Shown: positions 1 to 8,811 of the stretch, one piece after another
Layout of the letters: the number at the start of each line of letters is the position of its first letter
Numbering within the stretch: position 1 is the first letter of the stretch
DNA from: Acholeplasma laidlawii_A
GTDB taxonomy: Bacteria > Bacillota_I > Bacilli_A > Acholeplasmatales > Acholeplasmataceae
Strand: one strand, 5' to 3'
Assembly: GCF_030166555.2 (NCBI RefSeq)
Contig: NZ_CP126461.2
Length of the DNA: 64,000 nucleotides
Program-made: the position numbers and the translations under genes
The notes under the pieces: model-generated
The model's database searches: none
Told to the model about the DNA's origin: nothing
What the model saw: the letters and a program-made list of their open reading frames with translations, nothing else

Positions 1-1
1 G

Positions 2-1906
2 ATTGTTGACTTCGCTTCAACAGATCCTTTATATTGGGATTTTTCAACGAGACCTAATACAATTCAAACGTTTACTGATTACATCATTTGGGAATTACAC
101 GTTAGAGATTTAACCACACACAGTTCTTGGAATGGTACAGAATCAAGCCGTGGTAAGTTTTTAGGTTTAGCAGAATCAGGTACAACGTATTCAGCAAATG
201 GTACAACCGTTACTACAGGGCTTGATCACATTGAAGAGTTAGGCGTGAATGCAGTACATTTACTACCTATCTTTGATTTTGGATATATTGATGAAGTAGA
301 AGTGTTTAAAAACCCTAATACCGAAAATGTGTTTAACTGGGGTTATATGCCTTATCACTTCAATACTTTAGAAGGTTCTTATTCAACCAATCCATTTGAT
401 GGTAATGTTAGAATTTATGAATTCAAACAAGCTGTACAAGCATTCCATCAAAAAGATATTCGTGTGATTATGGACGTTGTTTATAACCATACAGGTGAAT
501 CTGAAGGTTCAAACTTCCATAAGATTGTTCCAGGTTACTTCCATAGATTAAACGCTAATGGTGGCTTCCAAAATGGTTCAGGCACAGGTAATGAAACAGC
601 TTCAGAACGCAGTATGGTGCGTAAATTCATGGTGGATTCTACAGTGTTTTTAGCTGAAGAATATAAACTATCGGGTTTTAGATTTGACCTAATGTCATTA
701 CATGATATTGAAACCATGAATGCGATTAGAGAAGCTTTAAATAAAATTGATCCAACTATTATTTTATATGGTGAACCTTGGGCAGCTGCTGACACCCTAA
801 TTGATGGTGACATCGCAGCTGGTATGACAAATACCAATGATTGGGATCGTACTCAAGTAGGTAAAATGGATAGTGGTGTTGGTGCATTTAATGACTTATA
901 TAGAAATGCATTAAAAGGTACTCCAGATGGTGCTGAAGGCGGATTTGTTCAAGGTGCTATGGATTTTAATAAGATGCAAGATTTACGTAACGGTATTAAG
1001 GGTGCTACAGAACAATTTACAAACTCACCGCTTCAAAATATCGTTTATGGAGAAGCACATGATAACTTAACATTACATGATAAATTAAGGTCATCAGGTG
1101 TTACAATTAATGAAGTTAAACATGCTCAAGTCCAGTCAAACGCAATTGTCTTAACCTCTATGGGTATTCCATTCCTTCATGCAGGTACAGAATTCCTAAG
1201 ATCTAAACCACTTCAAAATGGTGGGTACGATCATAACTCATACGAATCTCCAGACAGTGTGAACCAATTAAGATGGGACCGCAAATTAGAATATAATGAT
1301 GTATTTTAGTATCATAAAGCACTAATTCATATACGTAAGACTTATCAAGGTTTACGGATGGATAATATGACAGAAATTAATGCAAGATTTAATTTTGTTC
1401 AAACCTCACAAGATCATACAAATAAATCCCTTGCATATACAATTGATGGTGTTGGTAATCAACCGAAACTCTTAATTATTCATGCTGGACGTGTTACAGG
1501 TACTTCAGTCACGTTAAATGATGGTAAAACATACATGATGGTGACATCAAGAGCTGGTAGTCAAGGGTTATTCGATGTATCTAAAGGTTTAGTCACAAGA
1601 AGTTCTAAATTTGATGTATTAACACAAAATACAACCTCTATTTATGTTGAGGTGAAATCAACGGAGGCACCAACTTTAAAATCTGATGTTGTCAAAATAG
1701 GGTTAAATGAAACGTTTGATGGTTTAAGTAATGTGAATGTACCAGCAGGTGCAACTGCATATGCAACAACAATTGATACATCTATTCCGGGATTTAAAGT
1801 AGTAACTGTATCTATTACAGACTTCTTAGGTAATCCATCCAACTTATATTACGTAGCTAATGTTTCAGGCGGTATGTTTACAAACGTATTAGGAGGATTA
1901 TCATAA
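2..1906 (+). pseudogene. type I pullulanase (GH13), 5' end off window, broken by in-frame TAG
   Basis: Debranching enzyme that would cut alpha-1,6 links in starch-type glucans. The reading frame is open from base 2, so the start lies outside the window. The pullulanase marker FNWGYMP and all four GH13 regions are present: DVVYNHT near base 475, GFRFDLM with the nucleophile Asp near 680, the acid/base Glu in YGEPWA near 770, and EAHDN near 1052. A single TAG at 1307-1309 interrupts the frame just after the barrel; the same frame then runs on to 1906 and reads as the expected continuation (YHKALIHIRKTYQGLRMD and a beta-rich C-terminal domain). Position 1358 has an ATG but no clear Shine-Dalgarno site. 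It may be a genuine pseudogene, a strain mutation or a sequencing error. The family call is firm; its functional state is open. Confidence 0.85.
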
Positions 1907-2262
1907 TGAAAAAAGTACTTTTAGTTGTATTTATCTTATTATCTTTAGTATTAGTTGCGTGTGACAGTTCAGGTAGTGCAACTGTTGATATAGAAAATGT
2001 AAATTTAACATCAGATATCTTAGAAGCTGATTTAAGAATAAAAGTTGAATATGAATCTAATGAAGAATTAATGGAACTTGTCACATCTGCAGTGAACCTA
2101 ACTTATGCACATTATAAAGAAGATTTTGGTACAGAAGTATTTACACTCTACTTTACTGTATATGCTAAAGATGCTACTGAAGCATTAGGTGTTATCTCTT
2201 ATAAAGTCAATGATTCAAAAACAAACCCAGGATTAACCTATATTGGTGATAATTTAAGTTAA
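1906..2262 (+). CDS. small lipoprotein of unknown function
   Basis: 118 residues with a lipoprotein signal: a basic start, a hydrophobic stretch and the lipobox LVAC with the lipidated Cys at about residue 19, so it should be anchored on the outer face of the membrane. The mature part is short, acidic and probably beta-rich; I do not recognise a family. The start codon overlaps the pullulanase stop (TAATG) and is preceded by AGGAGG at 1891-1896, so it is translationally coupled to the pullulanase frame. Its position suggests a role at the surface near alpha-glucan breakdown, but this rests on context only. Confidence 0.75.
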   Translation: MKKVLLVVFILLSLVLVACDSSGSATVDIENVNLTSDILEADLRIKVEYESNEELMELVTSAVNLTYAHYKEDFGTEVFTLYFTVYAKDATEALGVISYKVNDSKTNPGLTYIGDNLS

Positions 2263-2280
2263 TTAAATAGAAATAAATGA

Positions 2281-2316
2281 ACAACCCTCTCCAATTAAGG
2301 AAAGGGTTGTTTTTTT
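2281..2316. terminator. bidirectional terminator between convergent genes
   Basis: ACAACCCT (2281-2288) pairs with AGGGTTGT (2303-2310) and is followed by a T run on the plus strand. It lies between the convergent small lipoprotein gene and the amylase gene. Confidence 0.8.
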
Positions 2317-3871
2317 AAGAAATATAATCGTTTATTTTGGATGAATCGATTTCTAATACTAATGTACCATATGCAGGTAACTCTAAGTTACCATATAGAA
2401 GTTTTACATACTCAACATCAACAACTTTTGTTGTAGAAGTCATATTATGTATGACCAGTACAGTTTGTCCGACACCTTCAAATTCATAGTGTCTTACATA
2501 ACCTTGTAAAGAGGAAGTGTTTTCATTCCAAGCCTTTAAGAAATTACCATACATTAATCCTGGATTATCTTTTCTTAAGTTTGCTATTGCTTTATAGTGA
2601 TTTAATAAGGAGTTTGGGTTGTCTAATTGAGTAGCAACACTTGGAGCACTATCACTGCCATTATATGGGTTTAACCAAGTAGTGGTTTTAGATACATCAC
2701 CCCAAATAAATGGTGCTCTTCTATATTGATCATAAACTGCACCTTGTCCAAAATCTATACCTTCATATCTAGTACCTGTCATACCTAATTCTTCACCATA
2801 GTATATGTGAGGAGAACCAGGAAGTGTTAATGTAACACTTGCTGCTAATTTTAGTTTTTCTAATCCATTTGGACCACTAAATTGACCAAGTGAAGCAATA
2901 CGATCTAAGTCGTGATTACTCATAAAGATTGCTGGTGCGTAATTTGCATTATATGGTCTATAGGTATTGAATGCACGTTCAATATTAGATACAAAGAGTC
3001 TAGAGTTTGTACCATGACCTACTTTACTCCAAATTTCATTTGCTACATAGAAATCAAATAATGAATCTAGACCAATATAGTAATTTTGAACTGCACTATA
3101 CTCATATTCAAATACTTCACCTAAGAATAACACACCCGGATCGTTTTGTCTTGCATGTGTCTGTAGACCCCTTAGAAACTCATGTGTTTTAGATGCCATA
3201 ACTGCAGGATTGGTGTCTGGATCACCAATAAATAAGTGTTTGGCTGCATCAAACCTAAAACCTGTAATACCCTTATCTTGCCAGAATGTAACAATATTTT
3301 TGACTTCCTGAACAACTTCTTCATTTTGAAGATTTAAATCTTTCATACCACCTGCAAATGATTCAAAAGCAGTCGTAGGTGTTTGCCAAATATACCAATC
3401 TCTATAAGGAGAGGTAGATGCGTTATCTCTAGCGTCTACAAACCATGGATGTGTATCTGATGTATGATTGATAACTAAGTCCATCATAACGCGCATTTTG
3501 CGCTCTTTTGCCGCTTCAATAAGGTTTTCTAGATCTTCCATCGTGCCATACTCAGTATTCACGTCATAGTAGTCTCTAATTCTGTAGCCGTGATGTGATT
3601 CGAAGTCTAATTCAGTGTCATTAAAGGGCATCATCCAAATTGCAGTAACGCCTAAATCTTCTAAATAATCGAGATTTTGTGTTACACCATTAAAATCACC
3701 AATACCATCGCCGTCACTATCCGCAAAAGAGCGTATAAATATCTCGTAATAGATATCGTTTCTTGGATTTTCGGACCTTAAATCGACTTTATCATCACCA
3801 TTAGTTGGTGTGCAAGCAATCAGTAAGCTGAGCATAGCTAATAAAGTAAATAAACTCAATATTTTTTTCAT
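2315..3871 (-). CDS. alpha-amylase family (GH13) lipoprotein
   Basis: Surface-anchored alpha-glucan hydrolase, about 518 residues. The signal peptide ends in the lipobox LLIAC (Cys at about 20). GH13 regions are seen in order: DLVINHTSD, GFRFDAAKH (nucleophile Asp), FLGEVFEY (acid Glu) and FMSNHDLDR (transition-state Asp). A short beta-sandwich C domain follows. A GTG at 3877 would extend the protein by two residues, but AGAAGGA sits only three bases from it and about nine bases from the ATG at 3871, so the ATG is preferred. It is divergent from the MsmK ATPase gene, which fits outside hydrolysis followed by uptake. Exact specificity (amylase, neopullulanase or oligo-glucosidase) cannot be set from motifs alone. 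Confidence 0.9.
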   Translation of the reverse strand: MKKILSLFTLLAMLSLLIACTPTNGDDKVDLRSENPRNDIYYEIFIRSFADSDGDGIGDFNGVTQNLDYLEDLGVTAIWMMPFNDTELDFESHHGYRIRDYYDVNTEYGTMEDLENLIEAAKERKMRVMMDLVINHTSDTHPWFVDARDNASTSPYRDWYIWQTPTTAFESFAGGMKDLNLQNEEVVQEVKNIVTFWQDKGITGFRFDAAKHLFIGDPDTNPAVMASKTHEFLRGLQTHARQNDPGVLFLGEVFEYEYSAVQNYYIGLDSLFDFYVANEIWSKVGHGTNSRLFVSNIERAFNTYRPYNANYAPAIFMSNHDLDRIASLGQFSGPNGLEKLKLAASVTLTLPGSPHIYYGEELGMTGTRYEGIDFGQGAVYDQYRRAPFIWGDVSKTTTWLNPYNGSDSAPSVATQLDNPNSLLNHYKAIANLRKDNPGLMYGNFLKAWNENTSSLQGYVRHYEFEGVGQTVLVIHNMTSTTKVVDVEYVKLLYGNLELPAYGTLVLEIDSSKINDYIS

Positions 3872-3948
3872 AATCACTTATCCTTCTTAATATAATTTAT
3901 CAAATATAGTTATTACTTTAAATTTATCACAGAAGTTCATAATTTTAC

Positions 3949-3985
3949 ATTATATCGAATAAGCATTGCTATGTAAACGGTTTAC
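3949..3985 (-). promoter_or_regulatory. amylase promoter with LacI-type operator over the -35
   Basis: On the minus strand a -35 TTTACA (3972-3977) lies 17 bases from a consensus -10 TATAAT (3949-3954). The -35 is part of the palindrome GTAAACGGTTTAC (3973-3985), which has the shape of a LacI/GalR or CcpA-type operator. Binding there would block RNA polymerase. Which regulator binds is unknown. Confidence 0.7.
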
Positions 3986-4095
3986 TTTTAATAAATAACA
4001 TCAAAAATACATAAATTAGCATATTTTTGAGTATGATAAGTATCCCACAAAATACAATTTTCACATTTGTAAAAAAACTAACAGACTTTAAAACT

Positions 4096-4134
4096 TGAAA
4101 ACGTTTGCAATTAAGTGCTTAACTATGTTACAAT
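4096..4134 (+). promoter_or_regulatory. msmK promoter with cre-like operator over the -35
   Basis: TTGCAA (4105-4110), an 18-base spacer and an extended -10 (TG at 4126-4127, TACAAT at 4129-4134). The sequence TGAAAACGTTTGCA (4096-4109) matches the cre consensus TGWNANCGNTNWCA at all but one fixed position and covers the -35. It mirrors the arrangement of the divergent amylase promoter. Confidence 0.7.
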
Positions 4135-4197
4135 AACCATGATAGAAATCTTGCATCTATCAACATTAAATCAAAATATAATTCCTAGGGGGAAAAC

Positions 4198-5454
4198 ATG
4201 GCAACATTACATTTAAAAGATATCAATAAAATCTATCCCAACGGTGTTCAAGCAGTTTTTGACTTTAACTTGAAAATCGAAGATAAAGAATTTATTGTAT
4301 TTGTTGGACCGAGTGGATGCGGTAAATCCACAACCCTCCGTATGATCGCGGGCCTTGAGGACATTAGTTCAGGCGAGTTATACATTGATGAAGAATACAA
4401 GAACGATACTGCTCCAAAAGACAGAGATATCGCAATGGTTTTCCAAAGTTACGCGTTATATCCACACATGACTGTGTATGATAATATCGCATTTGGTTTA
4501 AAACTGCGTAAAGTTCCTAAAGCTATCATCAAAGAAAAAGTACATGCGGCAGCGGAAATTTTAGGTTTACTACCTTATTTAGATAGAAAACCAAAAGCTC
4601 TATCAGGTGGACAAAGACAACGTGTGGCATTAGGACGTTCAATCGTACGTGATGCTAAAGTATTCTTGATGGATGAGCCTCTATCAAACTTAGACGCGAA
4701 GTTACGTGTTCAAATGCGTGGGGAGTTAATCAAACTTCACAAGCAATTAGATACAACAACTATTTATGTTACCCACGACCAAATTGAAGCTATGACAATG
4801 GCATCAAGAATCGTCGTTATGAACAAAGGTTACATTATGCAAGTGGGGTCACCTAAAGAAATTTATGACAGACCATCAAGTATTTTCGTAGCTGGTTTCA
4901 TTGGAACACCTCCAATGAACTTCATTAACGGTAAGGTAAATGAAAAAGGTGTATTCGAAGCTGGTAAATACAGAATTCAATTACCTAATGATAAACTAGA
5001 AATAGTTACTCAAAATAAATATATCGGAAAGCCAATCGTTTTAGGTATCCGTGCTGAAGATATTCATGATGATGAATTAGTTATGAAAGCACATCCAAAC
5101 GGTGTATTAGATGTTGAAGTTGACGTTGCTGAATTACTTGGTGCTGAAACAAACATCTACATGGATATTAATGGATCAAATGTCATCGCTAAAGTTGACG
5201 CTAGAACTAACATTAGTATTGGTGATAAGATTCAAGTAGCATTTGACTTAAACAAGATTCATTTCTTCGATCCTGAAACTGAGTTAAGATTAGAACTTGA
5301 TCCGAATGTGAAAACTCACGCTAGATTAGCTGTTGAAGCTGCTAAAGCTGCGGGTCATGACTTACCAACAACTAAAAAAGATGAAGTTGTTGAAGAAATC
5401 AAACCAGTAGTTGAAGAAACTAAATCAGTAACTAAAAAAGCTTCTAAAAAATAA
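4198..5454 (+). CDS. msmK: MsmK/UgpC-type sugar ABC transporter ATP-binding protein
   Basis: Cytoplasmic ATPase of CUT1 carbohydrate importers. Walker A GPSGCGKST, Q-loop FQSYALYPH, signature LSGGQRQRVALGRS, Walker B LMDEPLSNLD and switch His in YVTHDQ are all present, followed by the MalK-type TOBE/regulatory region from about residue 240. Unusual is a C-terminal tail of roughly 45 residues rich in Ala, Lys and Glu (ending VTKKASKK). AGGGGG precedes the ATG. No permease is adjacent. In Gram-positive bacteria one MsmK often serves several importers, so it may power both an alpha-glucan importer and the CUT1 permeases at 57.5-59.6 kb; that is inference. Confidence 0.92.
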   Translation: MATLHLKDINKIYPNGVQAVFDFNLKIEDKEFIVFVGPSGCGKSTTLRMIAGLEDISSGELYIDEEYKNDTAPKDRDIAMVFQSYALYPHMTVYDNIAFGLKLRKVPKAIIKEKVHAAAEILGLLPYLDRKPKALSGGQRQRVALGRSIVRDAKVFLMDEPLSNLDAKLRVQMRGELIKLHKQLDTTTIYVTHDQIEAMTMASRIVVMNKGYIMQVGSPKEIYDRPSSIFVAGFIGTPPMNFINGKVNEKGVFEAGKYRIQLPNDKLEIVTQNKYIGKPIVLGIRAEDIHDDELVMKAHPNGVLDVEVDVAELLGAETNIYMDINGSNVIAKVDARTNISIGDKIQVAFDLNKIHFFDPETELRLELDPNVKTHARLAVEAAKAAGHDLPTTKKDEVVEEIKPVVEETKSVTKKASKK

Positions 5455-5460
5455 TTTTAG

Positions 5461-5625
5461 ATGAAAAGTAAGAATCAAAAAATTGTTATTGATAGACGAG
5501 ATTTAAAAGTTAGAGATAAACATTTTATCGAAAACAAACTCAAATATAAGATGACAATTGTTGAATCTAAAAAGAAATATAATCGTAAAAGATTAAAGAA
5601 AATTATAAATACAGAAGAGATCTAG
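5461..5625 (+). CDS. small basic protein, unknown
   Basis: A 54-codon frame starting seven bases after the msmK stop and ending just before a terminator. The product is very basic (about 20 Lys and Arg) and helical in character, ending KKIINTEEI. There is no good Shine-Dalgarno site, so expression would rely on coupling to msmK. The length and context suggest a real small gene, possibly nucleic-acid binding, but composition bias makes this tentative. Confidence 0.5.
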   Translation: MKSKNQKIVIDRRDLKVRDKHFIENKLKYKMTIVESKKKYNRKRLKKIINTEEI

Positions 5626-5649
5626 CAAGAAGGTTTCTTCTGTTTTTTT
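5611..5649 (+). terminator. terminator after msmK unit
   Basis: ACAGAAGA (5611-5618) pairs with TCTTCTGT (5635-5642), followed by seven T. The left arm overlaps the end of the small basic ORF. Confidence 0.75.
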
Positions 5650-5678
5650 AACAAAAAAATAAAAAAAGGAGAAGTGCG

Positions 5679-6191
5679 ATGAGTTTATATGATATTGAAG
5701 TTACAAGATCAGATGGTTCAAAAGAAATGATGTCTAAATATAAAGGTAAAGTCTTATTAATTGTTAATACTGCTACAAAATGTGGTTATACTAAGCAATA
5801 TGAAGGATTACAAGAAATCTATGATAATTATAAAGACAAAGATTTTGAAATCCTTGATTTTCCATGTAATCAATTTTTAGCACAAGCACCTGGATCTATA
5901 GAAAAAATCAACGAATTTTGTCAAATTAATTTTGGGACAACATTCACATTATTTGATAAAGTGAAAGTTAATGCTAAAAATGCGCATCCACTTTACAAAT
6001 TTTTAAAAGATAATGGTCCTGAAGAAGTTATCTTATCTCATGGTGCTCTAGTACCGTCAGGTAAACCAAAAGACAAAATTAGTTGGAACTTTACTAAGTT
6101 TTTAATTAGTAAAAAAGGTGAAATATTATATCGTTTTTCGCCAAAAGTAACACCTGAAGAGTTACTACCTTATCTATTAAAAACACTTTGA
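5679..6191 (+). CDS. gpx: glutathione peroxidase family thiol peroxidase
   Basis: Peroxidase reducing hydroperoxides; bacterial Cys members usually take electrons from thioredoxin rather than glutathione. 170 residues. The peroxidatic Cys is in NTATKCGYT (Cys35), the Gln in FPCNQF (about residue 65) and the Trp/Asn pair in SWNFTKF (about residue 139). A second Cys sits beside the Gln and another in the following segment, which could act as resolving Cys. AAAGGAG lies at good spacing before the ATG. It looks monocistronic between a terminator and the next leader region. Confidence 0.93.
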   Translation: MSLYDIEVTRSDGSKEMMSKYKGKVLLIVNTATKCGYTKQYEGLQEIYDNYKDKDFEILDFPCNQFLAQAPGSIEKINEFCQINFGTTFTLFDKVKVNAKNAHPLYKFLKDNGPEEVILSHGALVPSGKPKDKISWNFTKFLISKKGEILYRFSPKVTPEELLPYLLKTL

Positions 6192-6217
6192 CAACTGTGT
6201 GTAGATTATGATAATTA

Positions 6218-6246
6218 TTGACTTTAAGAGCTGTTTTTGATATCAT
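6218..6246 (+). promoter_or_regulatory. candidate promoter for leader ORF and CBS protein
   Basis: A TTGACT box starting near 6218 followed after about 17 bases by TATCAT. This would start transcription near 6250, upstream of the GC-rich leader at 6291-6357. It is the best pair in the gap but was not tested. Confidence 0.45.
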
Positions 6247-6290
6247 TATATCGTTATTAAAATGTAATAACACGGAGGAAGTACATAAAT

Positions 6291-6359
6291 ATGGAAGATT
6301 CAAGTAGCGGGCAGAGGACAACATTAAGTGATGACCCACACGAGGGGGTAACCTTCTAA
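6291..6359 (+). CDS. 22-codon leader ORF overlapping the CBS protein gene
   Basis: ATG at 6291 with GGAGG at 6274-6278. It encodes 22 residues (MEDSSSGQRTT...GVTF) and its TAA overlaps the ATG of the next gene (TAATG), so the two would be translationally coupled. The stretch is about 50 percent GC, far above its surroundings, and contains self-complementary runs such as GAAG/CTTC at its ends, so it may instead be a folded RNA leader. I could not match it to a riboswitch class that I know. Confidence 0.45.
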   Translation: MEDSSSGQRTTLSDDPHEGVTF

Positions 6360-7708
6360 TGGGATTACAGATATTCTTAATTGTATTTTTTATTGTCTTA
6401 AACGGTATATTTGCAGCTAGTGAAATAGCACTGGTATCTGCAAATAGAAGAGAGATGCAAGAAGATGCTGATGCTGATGGTAAGAAAGCTAAAAAAGCTA
6501 AACGAGTGTTAAAACTCATTGAGAATCCAACAAGATTCTTGTCTACTATTCAAATCGGTATTACAATGTTTGGTTTTATTAATGGGGTGATTGCAGCAGA
6601 TGCATTCTCTAATCTCATCTCAAACCAAATTGCAAATTGGACAGGGTTTGATACATTAATTATCATTCCGGTAGTCACATTTATAATCACACTGATTTTA
6701 ACTTACTTCCAAGTGATCTTTGGAGAGTTAGTACCTAAGCGTATTGCTATGAAGTCACCTGAACGTGTTTCATATATATTTATTGGGTTTTTAAGTGTGA
6801 TTGCAGTTATAATGAAGCCGTTTGTTGTTTTATTAACATCTTCAGCAAATCTGATCATTCGTTTATTTGGCATTAACCCGCAAGATGATGATGACACATT
6901 ATCCGAAGAGGAACTCATCTTGGAATTAAACGCCTCAGAGTCTAAAGGATTCATTGATAGTTCAGAAAATGAAATGATTCAAAATATTTTTGAATTTGAT
7001 TCGACAACAGTTGAAGAAGTGATGACACATAGAACTGAAGTTTCAGCAATCAATCTAAATTCTACAAGAGATGAACTCGTAAAATTTGTAACAAATGAGA
7101 AATATACAAGATTTCCAGTATATGAGGAAACCTTGGATAAAATAGTTGGAACACTTCATGTTAAAGATTTACTAAAATATCTATCGGATCATGAAGATAA
7201 AAATGAATTTGATATTCAAGAAATACTAAGAGACCCACTATTTGTGCCACAATCTAAAAACACAAGAGCATTGTTTAGGGAAATGAAATTAACTAAGACG
7301 CATATTGCGATTGTAATTGATGAGTACGGCGGAACAGCTGGTATTATCACCTTTGAAGACTTAATTGAAGAGATATTAGGTAATATTTCTGATGAGTATG
7401 ATGAGGATGAAGAAGAAATTCAAGCAATCAGTGAAGACAGATATGAAATCGATGGTTTAATTGATTTAGATGATGTCGAAGATTTAATTCATGCAGGTTT
7501 ACCAATAGAAGATTACGACACGCTATCAGGGTTTATACTAGGCCAATTAGGTCGATTCCCTGAAGCTGATGAATCTATTGTTGTAGTATATGGGCATTAT
7601 AGATTCAAAGTGCTATCCTATGAAGATAAAATCATTGAACGTGTTTTGGTTACACGTGTTGAGGAAGAATCAATTGAAGAGGTTATTAACGAAACGGATG
7701 CAATGTAA
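6359..7708 (+). CDS. CNNM-CBS-CorC_HlyC membrane protein (hemolysin-like family)
   Basis: 449 residues. The N-terminal DUF21/CNNM domain has about four membrane segments within residues 1-165 and starts GLQIFLIVFFIVLNG. Two CBS motifs follow at about 215-345, with EVMTHRTEV at the first and HIAIVIDEYGGTAGI in the second. An acidic linker and a CorC_HlyC domain (about 360-440) close the protein. Family members are linked to Mg2+ or Co2+ efflux and resistance, and the CBS pair probably senses nucleotides; the hemolysin name is historical. GAGGGGG lies at 6342-6348. The start overlaps the leader ORF stop. Confidence 0.88.
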   Translation: MGLQIFLIVFFIVLNGIFAASEIALVSANRREMQEDADADGKKAKKAKRVLKLIENPTRFLSTIQIGITMFGFINGVIAADAFSNLISNQIANWTGFDTLIIIPVVTFIITLILTYFQVIFGELVPKRIAMKSPERVSYIFIGFLSVIAVIMKPFVVLLTSSANLIIRLFGINPQDDDDTLSEEELILELNASESKGFIDSSENEMIQNIFEFDSTTVEEVMTHRTEVSAINLNSTRDELVKFVTNEKYTRFPVYEETLDKIVGTLHVKDLLKYLSDHEDKNEFDIQEILRDPLFVPQSKNTRALFREMKLTKTHIAIVIDEYGGTAGIITFEDLIEEILGNISDEYDEDEEEIQAISEDRYEIDGLIDLDDVEDLIHAGLPIEDYDTLSGFILGQLGRFPEADESIVVVYGHYRFKVLSYEDKIIERVLVTRVEEESIEEVINETDAM

Positions 7709-7725
7709 TGTTGCATCTGTTTTTC
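7697..7725 (+). terminator. terminator after CBS protein gene
   Basis: GATGCAA (7697-7703) pairs with TTGCATC (7711-7717), followed by a T-rich run. The stem includes the last codons of the gene. Confidence 0.7.
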
Positions 7726-7766
7726 TTTTAAAAATACTTTATTTATTATTTGAATAGATGGGGTAA

Positions 7767-7800
7767 TAAAAAAATAAGGTATCCATGAATGGATGCCTTA
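7767..7800 (-). terminator. terminator for the FMN_bind-like lipoprotein gene
   Basis: ATAAGGTATCCAT (7773-7785) pairs with ATGGATGCCTTAT (7788-7800) with one wobble. On the minus strand the hairpin is followed by a T run. Confidence 0.75.
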
Positions 7801-7812
7801 TTTAAGTGATAC

Positions 7813-8766
7813 TTATTTAGTTGGAACTAATTTCCATAAATCAAAGAAGTCAGTAGATGTAATTGTTACACCTGCAACACCTTCGAAATCGCCATCAGTA
7901 TTTGTTTCTGGGAATGATTGGTTCTCTACTAAGTAAGCAGCAGCAGCATAAGCTTGAGCGTCATATTCTTTTTTAATTGGAGAAGCACCAGTCATACCAT
8001 ATGATGTACCTAATTGGTTTTTAGTCTTTAATAGTTTAGGAGTAGCAGAAGTATAATCAGCCATTAATGAAATTTTTGGTGTTTCTGGATTTTCATCATG
8101 GTCAATTTTATCTACAAATCCTGCAGCATTTACTACAGCTTTATATCCATAGAAAACGTTGTTGAAGTATGATAATACGATACGGCCATTAACTACAACG
8201 AATGAACCGAATGTGTAAGAATCCCATGTACCTGTACTTACAACTTCTTACTTAATAGGATCCCAGTATTGAACTGGAGCATGTTCTTCAGCATTAGCCT
8301 TTAAAGTTTGGAAATGGTAACCATCTTTGTAATCACCTTTTTCAACTGGTTCACTTGCTAAAGCAATTTCAGCTAGTGTGTAGAATTCTGAAATAGTAAT
8401 TGAAACACCTGCTGGAGCTGGTAATTGATCATTTACATCACCTTTTGAGTCGATGAATTTTTCAATAACTAGGTCAGCTTGTTCATGCCACCATAAATCT
8501 GAATTCATATTATAGATACCTGCTTTTGAAGCAGCAACTTTATCCATACCTTTGTATGTGTTGTTAGCATCTCCTTCGATGTTGAATGCATTCCATTCAG
8601 CACCTACAACTTTGTCACCTTTTTTCTCGATGACAACCCAATATACCCAAGATGAAGTGTCAGTTGGTGTTTGACTTGCAAAATAAAATTTGCTTTCAGA
8701 TGGGCCACAAGCAGTTAAAGCAACTGCCATAATTAATAATAATATAACGAAAAATCCTTTTTTCAT
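7813..8766 (-). pseudogene. two-repeat FMN_bind-like lipoprotein, broken by in-frame TAA
   Basis: The product is a lipoprotein (lipobox ALTAC) with two copies of one domain. Matching segments are AGVSITISEFYTL in copy one and AGVTITSTDFFDL in copy two, each near the copy's C-terminal end, in the place of the flavin-attachment motif (S/T-G-A-T) of FMN_bind domains. A single TAA at 8248-8250 falls in the linker (WDPIK stop EVVSTG). The frame stays open from 8247 to 7813, so the full gene would give about 316 residues. ATG at 8766 is chosen because GGAGG lies just before it; an upstream in-frame ATG at 8778 is part of that ribosome site. Extracellular flavoproteins such as Listeria PplA have this layout. 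The FMN link is a moderate inference. Confidence 0.65.
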
Positions 8767-8811
8767 GTTTTCCTCCATTTAATTTTATAAGATATCGTTT
8801 CTTCGTCTTTT

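Noticed and set aside
1307..1309. Recoding of TAG (pyrrolysine or suppressor) in the pullulanase
   Set aside because: No pyl-type gene or downstream recoding structure is visible, and other genes in the window end normally at TAG, as xerD-neighbouring and small ORFs show. A mutation or sequencing error is simpler.
6291..6359. Known riboswitch (M-box or yybP-ykoY) before the CNNM/CorC-type gene
   Set aside because: The conserved core sequences of those classes are absent, so only an unnamed leader is reported.
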